DNA from: Chrysogorgia sp. JL179-B06
Taxonomy: Eukaryota; Cnidaria; Anthozoa; Scleralcyonacea; Chrysogorgiidae
Direction of reading: 5' to 3'
Length of the DNA stretch: 64,000 nt
NCBI GenBank assembly: GCA_035772405.1
Contig: JAYKKM010000418.1
Location: 2,156,501-2,220,500 of the forward strand
Shown: in pieces, positions 13,301 through 26,300 of the stretch
How the letters are laid out: every line of letters begins with the position of its first letter
Numbering within the stretch: the stretch's first letter is position 1
Made by a program: the position numbers and the translations under genes
Notes under the pieces: model-generated
Databases searched by the model: none
The model's input: the letters and a program-made list of their open reading frames with translations, nothing else
Told to the model about the DNA's origin: nothing

Positions 13301-16300
13301 TACATGTATATTCATGTACACAGACACTCTGCATCTTAATACTGTATGTTATTAGATTTAGATGTGTGAAGTTGATTGTCCAGGTTGTTGTAGTCTTGAG
13401 AAAGACTATCAACTTCACACATCTAATGATACTCCTATAGGTTCAAACCATTTACTTTAATATATTGTCAGCTGAGCCAAACAACCTATATAAAAAATTT
13501 ATGTAGAATTGGCCATTGGAGTTACCAATAATAAATAATACATACTGTCATGCCCCCCGAGAGGCAGGGTAGCCATGCCATGGGCCCATCTTGGCTATTG
13601 GCAGCCATGCATACTGTCACTGTGGGCCAAAATCTAATTCTGGAGAAAATTAAGAATCATGATAAACTTACAATGCAGGCCAAAATACCTTGGGATCTTA
13701 ATTAATATTATATATTTTATATATATTATTTATGTACCTTTTCCCCAGTGTGAATAATTTTCATAAAATACAACATTGAATTGCAGGGGGCTACATCTCA
13801 TGATACATTGCGGTTGTGAATTTGATTTTGGTTACTTCACCTGAACAGTGTCCCAACAATTTTGAGCAGGATTGTTGTCTTTTTAACTGATAACATATTT
13901 TAAGTGATCAATTGGTGACTGCAATACATGGCTATTCTTGCATATAATTCACCAACCTACTTCAACCATGTGTAATACATACTGATCTTGTAAAACATGC
14001 ACATTGTACAGTATCTATTTATTGTTCATAATTACAACAATTGTGCTGTACATTAGTTGGTTTATATTTGGAAATACAAATGCCAATGCCATTATATTAT
14101 TTATAGAAGCTGACTTTAAAGTGCCTATGACACGAAAATTGAGTTTGCCTTATTTGAAAGAATACTTAAAATGACAGAGGGACATCTTTTGAGGTTTTTC
14201 GTTTCCTTGCTTCGTTCTTGAGATATTTCAGTTTGCATCATATGCAAATGACAATGGTGTGACGTACACGTGCATAATGACTTATCGGAGAAGGTTATAT
14301 ATCTTTGTTATTATCACACAAAATTACTTGAAATTGTACAAGTTCCATGTTTTTGGAAATACTCACGCACATGCTTCATTCAAATTAAATTTTGTTTTGT
14401 AATAGCAAAGATATATAACATTCTCCGATAAGTCATTATGCACGTGTACGTCATTTACATATGATGCAAACCGAAATATCTTGACAACGAAGCAAGAAAC
14501 GAAAAACCTCAAAATATGTCCCTCTGTCATTTGAAGTGTTCTTTCAAATAAGGCAAACTTAATTTGCGTGTCATAGGCACTTTAAGGGAGTGTTCATTAT
14601 TTATGGTTCGGGGGGGGGGGGGGGGTTGGTTAAATCTGCATACTGTAGGGAGGTCAAAAAAGTTTTATGATTATTCATTGGGGGGACATTGGAGTTCCAC
14701 TTGTGCCTGAGGGGGTTCATATAAAAACCAACAATAGAGACAGGCAAATCACTGACCCCCAAATGATACATAATGAACACTCCATAATTGGAATTTAATT
14801 TATTACAAAAAGAGAATGTACAGTATATGAATTTATCTTTTGCTAAATGCCGAAAGTCCTTTGGCTAGTAAATTAGTATTACTGTCTTGTACAGAAAAAT
14901 TAATTTATTAAGCATCTACCTTGCATACAACCTTTTTTGTGATGTGGAAGAGCAGGTAAGTTCAGCAAGGACAGTTAATTTTGTCAATCTATACAGTCCT
15001 ATTTTGATAATAGTTTGATATTGTTGACAGTGTTTAGTGTTTTTCATCAATACTGTAAGATAATGTGAAATGTTACTGTAAATTTGATATTTGGTTCTTA
15101 GTTTTGCGTAAAATTTGAGCTGTGCTTGCCACAAAATTAGCTGTAATCATTTGCTCAGAATGCGAGAAATCGCGTTTTAGAGGTTCTAGATTTCAAGATT
15201 TCAAGAATTTTCTTCACAAATTTGCAACCGTCAGATTTTCGGCTGGATCCGCCCCTGATATGTTATTTACCGGCTGAGAGGTCCATATGGAGAAATATTT
15301 CCCAAGGTCTCAAAAACGGCCCGAGGACGAGGGACGTTTTTGAGACCAAGGGAAATATTTCTCCAAAACGGTAAATTATTTATTTATTTTTGTTCCTTAA
15401 TATCTACAGTATGCTTGTTTTTTTTTGTTGCCATCAGTATTTCTAGTCAGTGGACAAAAAAGGAAAGTCTGCTTTTTTACCTTTTTCGGATAAAAAACTC
15501 ACTTATATGTCTTTCAATCTCATTTGAGTTCATTTTCAAATGTTTTTAGAATATTTTACGGCTTATAAAACTCATTTAAAACTGAAATTATGTCGAGAGG
15601 TCTCATACGGACATTCATTAGCCAATCAGAAAGCAGGATTTGGTGGGATACGGACCGGAAAAAAATAATATGTTTTATCAAACATACATGTTTACAGTAA
15701 CAATTTGTTTTATATTACTGTACAATCTATAAATAACTCAAGAAAAATCCTAAGCTCTAAGCAGGGATCAAGCTCGTATAATAATAGGAGTAATCTTATC
15801 ATAAGTGAAATGCTGTCTCGGGACTGACACAGGAGCAGTGGATACGAGGTTGCCTGTAGAAGTGTTCAGGATTAGGCATGCCAGCAGAATGATGCTAGAA
15901 ATTTTCTATAGCATGGAGGATCAAATAAATATAATGTAGAATATAAACCACGGATAAAGGCGATCATATAGCCTTGTAATATTAAAATAACATATGGTAA
16001 TCATATGGCGAGTTTATAATGTCAAAATAGCACTTTGTCGGTTACCCGTAATTATTTGCATCATTTGTGAGTCAAATTTGGTGTGTTTGTCCACATTTTG
16101 AGCTATTAATAGCAACCGCTTAAAGGGATATTCAATATGACCATTTGAATGCCATACATCTAATTCGAACAACATTTACTGGAAACGAGCAAGCCTCGCG
16201 AAGTTATAAATTTTCCATTCAAGCGACACTTTTGCCAAATCGAACTTCACGTTTGTATTATTTGCTGACTTATCTAGCTGTCGAGCGGTCATATTTCAAA

Positions 16301-16621
16301 TCGAACTAAGGAACGGGAATGCGGGATGTCACCGTTGTCAAAAACATTGAGGTTTATATAGTGTCTCTTTGCATTAAGACGCTGTCGTTTGTTGCCGTGT
16401 TCCACTCGATAACAATCTAAACCACGTATCAAGACGATCATATCATACGGAAAGCATGCGGGATGTCACCATTCTAAATATATTGTTTACTAGAAGTCAG
16501 GAATGTCTAAATGTCATAGGTAAATAAAACAATGCATTTATTCATTCCACGCGACCGGGAATGGTAACTGCTAACAAACACTCTGCTAATCGACTGGCCA
16601 CGAGTTAAACACAGGGACGCC

Positions 16622-16652
<31 letters not shown>

Positions 16653-19600
16653 TTTTTCTCTCTGAACTAGAACCCAAGCATAAATTACATCAGCTTAGTT
16701 ACAAATTCTAATTAATTACATCTAAGCTTCATTATTAGTTGTTCAAGACAGTAATTTTTTAACTCTATGGCGCCAAATATAGTTTGACCCAATAATAGCT
16801 GAGATTGAACAGTCACGGATAACGCCTTTCAAAACATCCTTGTCTCTTGAAAATACTTTTAAGTTTGACCATACATCTTTATGAACTGTTCCAAGAGAAC
16901 CAAAACATAGTACAAACAGTTTCGTGTCGTAGCCATTTTTCTTCAAACACTCCACCAATGGGTTATATCGAACCATTTTTGAATTTTTAGCCAAGTCATG
17001 ATATATGTCAAAACATACCGTAATCTCAACAATTTGACAACATTTAGACAATTCATTTACTACAATAATATCCGGACGACGATGATGCAGCTCATTCATT
17101 TCATCTTTCAGTAGGGGAAACACTGTTTCTATATTCCTCTCAGACATAACACGAACTCGTCGACAGCACCTCCTGAGCATATTCACGACTATACTCACAA
17201 TTCGATCGTGGCGTCTGCTGTAAAAGTTTCCAAATGTTCTGATACAACCATTTAACAAATGAGCCATACTTTCCGTTTTTTGACAACCAAAAGGACATAA
17301 CGGATTATTTTCCCTATTCCAAATATATGTTGTAAATCTCGTAGGCAATATACTCAACCTGGCCTTCGCTACAAATCGAATTAGATGATCATCAACCTTC
17401 CAATTATAAAAGATTGAACTTGATAATTTCGGATTTATGTTTGTCATATTCAGGAACTGGCCTTGGATGGATAATTTGTCTGCGTCTTGTACATCGCGAT
17501 CGCCACACAACTTCATTAAGCGCTTTTTGTAAATTATTTGGCGGTAATTCTAAACCATTAGCGTGAACGGTAATTATGTCATTTACAAATGTAATCGTTA
17601 CATTCAGCTTTCTTGCATATCTAACCAAATCCGGCCAATCCGACTGACAGCCATAAGACGTACTTGTATGGAGAAAACCTTTATCATTTAATTCATAACC
17701 AAGAAAGTTATTATCTGAGTTTGTAAATTGTACACCACGTTTGATCATATCCAACTTCAGTGATTCCCGGGCAATAAAACGAAAACTCAGTATCTCGTGA
17801 TTTAACATTTTTACCAAAAATGCAATTCTCGTAGTATGATAAACATCCGATATACGTTTCACACCCAAACCACCTTTCAGTCGTGATATAAAAACAAAGA
17901 GTCTTGTTGTTGAATGGTATAGGCCAAATAACTCTCGTACTACATTAACTAGATAAGAATCCATTTCCAACAAAATATTTTCCGAAAATCGCGTGTTATA
18001 AAAATGGTGAAGAACCTTCGCGAGGGCAAAGTTGTTGAACGCACTGCATTTCAGCATTAACGGAAGCTCGGAGTTTTTTATTAGATCAACTAACTTCTTA
18101 TACGATGATACCATCTCTTCAATTTGGGATTGATCCTCACCAGATAGACTCAATGATTTACCAAGATATTTATATGGAACATTCTTTGCATAAACAGGAA
18201 GCAAGCAATTGTCAATAGAAATATCTGGTACGACATCTCTCTTTCCCTTATACCAATTATTCCCAGAACGACGGCCATAGAACACGGCGCACTTTTCAGG
18301 TTTAACTGCAAGACCAGCTCGAGACATTATCGGTTCAGCGGCAGATAACATGTCTGTAATCACATTCAATTGATACGAAGTCAAGGCAATATCATCTGCA
18401 AAAGCTTGAACAGGCAATGGATTTAAACGGATTTCAACTTCAATATTCATTGTTACCATGGCAACAGATACCATCGGTTTGCATACACGATCGATGACCA
18501 GAATGAACAACAAAGCACTTAAAGGGTCTCCAGTCTTTGTTCCTTGTATAATAAAAAAGCGCTCCGTCAACTCATGACCACATATAACACGAAATGATGA
18601 ATGGCGATACAGATCTTCAATTAAACAACAGTAAATCATAGGTATATTGAAATGTTCTAAGGTCTCAAAAACGAACTGATGTTTCACACTACCAAATGCA
18701 TCGGCGAAATCAACAAACACCATGTGAAATTTAGTACTCAGGTGGCGAAAGTCATCCAAGGAAGACTTGAGAGTAAATATAAGTTCTTGTCTATCTCTCT
18801 TGTTCAAAAAAGCACGCTGCCAAAAAGAAATTTCACTCTGTATGTACGGAATCATTCTATTACACAATGCCTTCGACATCACTTTATAAACTACTGGCAA
18901 CAGAGAAATATCTCGTAGCGTCGTAAGATCGCTCTCCATGTAATTCTTTTTCGGAATCCTTTGTACCACACTCTCTTTCCATTGGCGAGGTAATTTCAAA
19001 TTAATCAGCGACACGTTAAAAATCTGAACAAGTGTTTGCCCATCGTAATCCACGCCATGTTGGAACAATTCTTTTAGGTCTTCATAGTATACACCATCTA
19101 TACCTGCAGATTTACCATTCGGTAAACCTTTAACAATTTCTTCGATGATCGATAATGTGAAATAGTCAATTGGATCGACCAATAGATCATCACTAACAAA
19201 ATAACGGTACGAATCCTGTTGATAGAATAACTCACTGACATATTTAGGAGATGCTCTATAATATTCCTCATTTCGCTCTAAAGATACGGCAGCCGAAACT
19301 CTTGAAGGCCAACAACCATTGTTACATATAATATTGAAAGCCTTCTTTCGTTTATTTATCCACAGATAAACAAGTTTTTCTTTACATACGCGATGTTGAA
19401 TCCTATCATTATCTTGACCTTTCAAAGCAAAGTATGGACGAATTGTATTGTTTATATAAAAGAGTTGTTTTTGTAAAAACTCTATTGACGATGTATTAAT
19501 GTCTTTGTCTATATGTTGGTCTCGAGGGAAAGATTTGACAACTCGACAGCAGTACTTTACGAAATTTGCATTCCATGGTTGATTAGGCTTTCTCTTAAGG

Positions 19601-20313
19601 CGGAACTCCTTTCGCATGTAGAAAATACTTGACACGATTTTAGCAACCTTTATCCACAAATTGATGTTTCCTCTGCACACAAAATCGCCGTGATTTATAC
19701 TTCTACTCGCAATACGTTTTCTAAACAACAATTCTGCTTCTTCAAACTGACTCCATTCATCAGTGTTCAACCTTTTAAGATACGGGCTAAAATCACGTAC
19801 AAGATGGCCGAGTTTAACTCCCGTGTAGACAATCTTTCCAGCAGCAAGAGCTTGCTTGTGTATGGCTTTGATTCTTGAAACATTAAACTTGGTCATATAC
19901 ATTTTCTCAATAGTTCAACTAAACTTCACGAAAACTTAGATGCAAGCATTAACGACGGCAGCTACGACGGATTATTAACAAAAACCAACGCTTCAGAGCG
20001 GAGCGTGCTTACGCACGTCCACCTTCTACGCCAGCCTAACCTGCTGTCTCTATGCTGTCTTTGCATTAAGACGCTGTCGTTTGTTGCCGTGTTCCACTCG
20101 ATAACAATCTAAACCACGTATCAAGACGATCATATCATACGGAAAGCATGCGGGATGTCACCATTCTAAATATATTGTTTACTAGAAGTCAGGAATGTCT
20201 AAATGTCATAGGTAAATAAAACAATGCATTTATTCATTCCACGCGACCGGGAATGGTAACTGCTAACAAACACTCTGCTAATCGACTGGCCACGAGTTAA
20301 ACACAGGGACGCC

Positions 20314-20365
<52 letters not shown>

Positions 20366-23300
20366 TAAACTTCATTTTATTGATAATTAATTAATTTAAA
20401 ATGATAAATCCCACTTTTACAGGTAGTTTACCAATGTCTACTTGAACTGATTTTATATGATAATAAAAGATTAGATGTTCATTAGTTCTGGGTTATTCCA
20501 TTCTTTGTAATAATAATAATAAAAATAAAAATAATAATAATAATAATAAATATTATGTAGCGACAAGATATAAACATTAACCACCTGTACAGGTAGGTGA
20601 GTCAGGTGAAAATATAAGAAACTACCAAATTATTAAATTCAATTGTGTGCTCCAACCTCGTACCCAGGGCATTTTGCCTTCACGGTTGAAGGTTGGCGAA
20701 AATGGCCGATATCTACTTGTTCGTCCATGATATTTATACGAGATAATCATGGATGTATTATGAATTAGTTGGTTTTAGGATGAATGCTTTACATGAACAA
20801 GTATGCAGAGCGTTGCATATTTCTCATCATTATCACATCAACAGAGTAAACAAAGATAAATGACCTAACTTATCATAAATTATCATATCAAAACAGAAAT
20901 TCTGGGTGTCATGTGACCAGCCAATCCCAGGGCCATTTTCGCCTACCTTCCACCGTGGAGGCAAACTGCCTTTGGTACGAGGTTGCTAAGTCCATGTTGC
21001 TTATATGCAAATCGTTTTTGTCAATGTGATTTTTGCATGTACATTAACTCTTTCCTGTCCGGCCCAGTCAAAAGGGGTCATAGAAAACCCTGAAGTCGTC
21101 AATCGAAAAACACGGCGCACGGTAACGCAAGATTAAAAATTGAAATTTGACAAGCGCCTGGGACATGAGATCCACTCACGCGCCAAATTTGATTTGATTT
21201 CATAAACAACTCTGCGATTGGTGGCATTTTGAATTTTCATGATGCTACGCGGGCGTGCAAGATGGTCTTTTCTAGAAAAATGGAAGTTTTTCAACCTGAT
21301 TTATGATAATTAATGCTAATTTATATTAACATAATGTATCTTGTTCGGAAAATTTAAAAGTATTGGTAACAGCCGGTTTATTGGGCTTTCAGAAAAGGTA
21401 TAGGTTTCGCAACAGTTATGGATTATTTCCCGAGATATCAATAGAACAAAGAGGTAGTTCAATTTTGGATGTTTTCCAGCCGGACAGGAAAGAGTTAAGC
21501 ACTAATAACTGGTAAACTGAAAATAATCGAAGAAAAAGCGTCAAAGGAAAAGCAGTTTATTAAATGTTGAATTGAAAACAATCAATGTAATAACAGTTTA
21601 ACAAAGTAAAAATGGTCAGTGAGAAAAAATGAACTTCTCTGCTCCCCCTACCCCCCTCAACGAGAGGTTACGGTATAAGAGATCCCACCCGCACGGGAGC
21701 TCATACTTTTAAATATATATGCAAGCTATTTATACACCACAAACACAATACTTTCTATGTATGTGGGTAAAAAAGGTCAAAAATCAACGTGTTTAGAAAT
21801 GTAGGAAATAATTCACCAAATTGGCTTAACATTTTATATGTGTGTTGTTTAGCCGACTTACAACGATGATGAAAAAATCAGTCGAAAATATAAAACTGAT
21901 CGATGCGAAAAAATATCGGCCATTGTATATTAACTCTTTCCTGTCCGGCCCAGTCAAAAGGGGTCAATAGTCTATAGATACCTGTACAGTACCCTCCCAA
22001 CCTCCTGAACATGTGATTTGAGAAAGCTTGATATCCAGTGTGACCAGACCAGGCAACTCACTTCCGGCATGATTGTGTTGTTTCCTAGCATGGCCAAAAA
22101 ATGCAGGAACCCTAGCTCTTACTGTATAACGTAGATCTACCACAGTAGTTGGAACATGGGGCCAAGCCAACTGTTTTAAGGTATTTTTCAGGTTGAAATG
22201 GCATCATTCATGTTTATATTATATAGTACAGACTAAGACACAATTAAAAGCCATTTTCTATTTGTTTTATAAAATAGTGTTTGAATGTGTCTTACTACAG
22301 AAACAATCAAATACAGTATTGTACAAAATGAAAATGACATTATTTGTGTCTCTGTACTCTGATCGAAATGAGACTCAACCAATCACAGCAAGTATAAGAA
22401 TACAGAATATACTGTAATACAGGTTCTACAATTTAGTAAAATCAATTCAGAATATGCATTAATTGTCCTTTACATGTATTTTCTTCCATATATATTTGCA
22501 AATTTGCAAGTGCACATTGAAATAAAAATGTTGACGTGTAAATATGTATTAGCAGTGCTACCACAAGCTTGTAAGGATAATTGTTGGATGGGGACGCATG
22601 ATCAAGGATTTCATTCATGAACCCTATTCATTTTCAATAATGAGACTGATATTAATATTTGGAACAGAAATACAGTAGGTTATGCAATGCAGCTAAAAAC
22701 ATGTAAAGGAATTTCTAGGAAACCCTAAAACACTAGCCATTTTTTTATCAGTTTTAAAATATTGTTTAATTAAAATAGTATATTCCTAAATATATATAAA
22801 AAATATTTATCAAAGATGAATTGAATTGAATAATTTTATTTAAAGAGTGAGTGTCAGGGTAGTGCTTTGCGCGCTTGTGTTTTTGTTTTCATACGAATTG
22901 ATCTAGATTTATCTGGAAATGTTGAAATTTTAAAAAAAAGTTTAATAATAAAAATAATAATAATTGGAATCGGACTCCTGACTTCGGGGCGTTATGAAGT
23001 TAATGTTCAAGACGATTTGAACAGTTGCGGTTCGCTTGTTTGTGACGCCGTTTCTGACGAACAAGCTGGCCTGACTGGCTTTAGTTCTTGCATCTTTACA
23101 AATTCAAATGAACAAAACATCAGAAGAAACAAAATATATTTCTTTACTAGTCACTCATCAAACACTTCCATTCGCACACTTATTCGCGCTGTTTCAGCAG
23201 CATAACCCGGCCTTCCATGCTTCGGAGGCGAAGCGCTCGTAGCAGCTTCTATGTATCGAAAAGATTACTATAGTAAATTATCAATTTTACGAAAAATATC

Positions 23301-26300
23301 ACAATAATTGATCACTCAGGTATAAAATGGCCGCCATGAAGAAAACAAGCGCGCAAAGCACTACCCTGACACTCCACCTTTATGTAATGGAATAACTTTG
23401 GCAAATTTCCAACCTCTTGGTATTTTTCCTAAGATTTATTAACTATGCAATAACAGATCTGGCATCCTTCAATAATTTTCCATTTACTTTATCAATTCCA
23501 GCCGATTTATTTACTTTAAGTTCGGTTCGGTTTAGTTGCACATAACTGGAGCCAATATCTTCGATGCGCTCGCTGCTTTCAACGGCTGGAAGCGCGTCTC
23601 GAGCAGACTAATGAACTCAGCCTTGTTTTGGGTTTCGCGACGTGCCTGACTAGGGTCAATACCGAGTTATTTACCAATTAGGATCCAATGATCGCGGTTA
23701 TATGGCTTCGTAGGTGCTGAAAACAAGAGTTTCTTCGTATAATTTGACGCTGGGCGACGACATATGTGCATTGCGCACATTCAAATGATGGGTGATAATG
23801 AAATGTTCCAGATTTTGAGTGTGGAAGATGCGCTGGAGATCCTGATTAGAGTAAACCATCGATAATTCGTTCCGAGGATCCGACTTTCGTCTGTATCCCC
23901 CTCTTATCATTTATCTGAGACAACCATGCCATTAGGCCAGTAAGCTATGGCGTTCAGCTACGTTGGGGAGGATTGCTTGGGTTGCATAACACAAGCGACT
24001 ACGAACGCATGCTTCCAGGATCTTGCGGCGAGTGAAGATGTTAACTTCGCCGTCGCGGAGGACGTTGGATAATTCGTTGAATTTGGACACGGCGCTAGCC
24101 ATCCTAAGGTCAGTGAATGAAGCTTCTTTACGGGAGCTTATTGTATGGCCAAGGTAACAGAAATCTTCCACATTTTCCAACTCTACTCCCTCAATATTCA
24201 CGATTGACTTTTTCGTAGCGAGCGATGGGTTCCCAAATACCATAGTTTTGGGTTTTTTAAACTAATCGTGAGCCCAAAACGACTGCACACGCGATAATAT
24301 CCATCACCAGTTGAGCTTCCCTAGGCCAGGTTTAGACGTCGAAGTTCCGTCGCATTTAATGCGTCGCATTTAATGCGATGGTAATGCGACGGAAGTGGTA
24401 ACTTTCAATTTAGACGTCGAAGTTGCGTCGCATTTAATGCGACACCTGAAATATGACACCAGAAATCAAGGTTGTTTTCTCTTCAACGAGTAAAAACTAT
24501 GGCGCGCTTCGAGTAATCGCCTAAACTAGAAGAAATTGCTCTTTTCTTTTGTCAGTGGGGTCTTCTGCTTCTGGGTTTTCATTCTCAGTCTGACTGATCT
24601 GATCACCTTCACCGATTATGGTCTGCCCTGGCTGAACGCCGCAACTTTACAGTATATTTTATATCTATTGAGCTCTTAAGGCGTAAGGACGTGTTAATTG
24701 AGCTCCTACGTTTTTCAATAATTTCATTAAATTTCATTATGAAAGTCTATCTAAAGAGTGTAGATAAGATTATGACTCTCGAAATCGAACCTCAAGAAAC
24801 GATTGTTAATCTGAAGAACAAAGTTCAAGATATAGAACGAATTCCGCTCGAACAACAACGACTCACCTTCGATGGTAAACATCTCGAAGATAGCCAAACC
24901 CTCCAAGACTATGGGATCCTGGAAGAGTCGATACTAATCCTAGACGTGAATTTACGTAATACGGACAAACCTATATCGGGCGAGAAGGGTATCATGACCA
25001 CAGAAAAAGGAAGCTTAAAATGGTTCGGTCAATTTGAAGGACTTCGTGATCTTGTCGATCAGCTACATATTCTGCCAGCAAAATGGGTATCTCCTGGAGG
25101 AGGTTCTAAACTGTATGAGAACGAAGAAATATCAATTCGTTGGTATTCTGGTAATAAAACATTAACCGTTAAAGGAAGGAAGTCCGAAGAAGTGAAAGTA
25201 GAATTATTACTATCTGGTCAAATTGGTAAAGATGGCAAAAACGTCTCAGTAAACCACGAAAGTCAACCCGACGAAGATTTGCATAAAGAATTTAATATGC
25301 CCAATCCCTTGGGAAACATAACTACTCATTACAATTATGCCTCTGATTTGGATGAACTGAAATCTAAACTGGTTAGATTTACAGAAAATGTTAATATCAA
25401 AATTGAAGTTCTCGCAGCTGAAGTCAACAATCTTAAAGAGAACAATCCTCGCGCTATTTTGGTCTTAGAGGACGCCGTCGCTGAATTAAGGAAAGAAAAC
25501 CATAACTTGAAGAATGAGAACGACGAATTGAGGGAAAGAAACATGAATATTTCATATATCATGTCGGATTTAAATACCAAGGTAAAGGACCTTGAAAACG
25601 AGAGGAAGAGCTTGATGACGGCTTTAAAGCTATTACAACATGACTCTGAGCATAGTCAAGCTAAAAATTGTCATGTAGAATCCTGGCAAAGAGTATCTAA
25701 GCCAGGTGAACAATTTAAAACAACGAAAAGATCAACGCCAACCGAATTTGCTTCCGGTATAGAAATAAATAATAGATTTCTAGTCCTGAGCGACAGCGAA
25801 GAGGACGTTAACCAAAAATCGTCCCTCCTTGCAACAGATGACACAGCTGTAAAAGATGACTCAAAGAAATTGAAAAAACAAAACAAAAAGAAAAAACAAA
25901 ACAAAAAGGCTAAGAAATCGAATTTAGCAACGCAAACGTCTAACTCGACAATCGCCACTGCTACACTTGCAGATGACACGGTTGTTTCTGAGCCTATTCC
26001 TGTACACGAGACCACCTCTACTCAAACGACGAATCCTGGAAAGGAAAAGAAAAAGAAAACTGTTGTTATTGCAGGCGACTCTTTGGTTAAAAATATCATT
26101 GGTGCGAAAATGAGTAGTGTTGATGCTGATCATTTCTTTGTTGTGAAGCCGTTCCCTGGAGCAACCATGGAAGATATGAAAGATTTTATCAAGCCTTTAA
26201 CCAGGAGAATGCCAGATAAGCTCATTATACACGCAGGAACTAACGATCTAAGAAGTTCGTCCCCTGAGGTAATTGCGGACTCCATTGTGAAGCTCGTAAT

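Larger units (their letters stand above)
3557..15257. mobile_element. hAT-type TIR pair enclosing 11.7 kb
   Basis: CAGGGGCGGATCCAG at 3557 is matched by CTGGATCCGCCCCTG ending at 15257. The subterminal TTGCAACCGTCAGATTTTC is shared by both ends. No clean 8-bp duplication is seen: ATATG abuts both ends. The interval holds the BEL/Pao element and other repeats. Either it is one old non-autonomous hAT swollen by later insertions, or the two ends belong to separate copies. Confidence 0.55.
16651..20056 (-). mobile_element. R4/Dong-like LINE with restriction-like endonuclease
   Basis: Minus-strand element of about 3.4 kb: 5' UTR to 19903, RT frame 19902-17404, endonuclease frame 17516-16743, and a short 3' UTR that ends in ATT repeats at the microsatellite. 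RLE LINEs of the R4/Dong group are known to insert into TAA-type repeats, which matches the insertion point. One frame change near 17500 separates the two halves; otherwise it looks young. It sits between two identical direct repeats. Confidence 0.85.

Noticed and set aside
22867..23205. 112-codon ORF inside the short TIR element
   Set aside because: No recognisable domain, and the start codon is not ATG (the frame opens with a GTG-like codon); probably chance.
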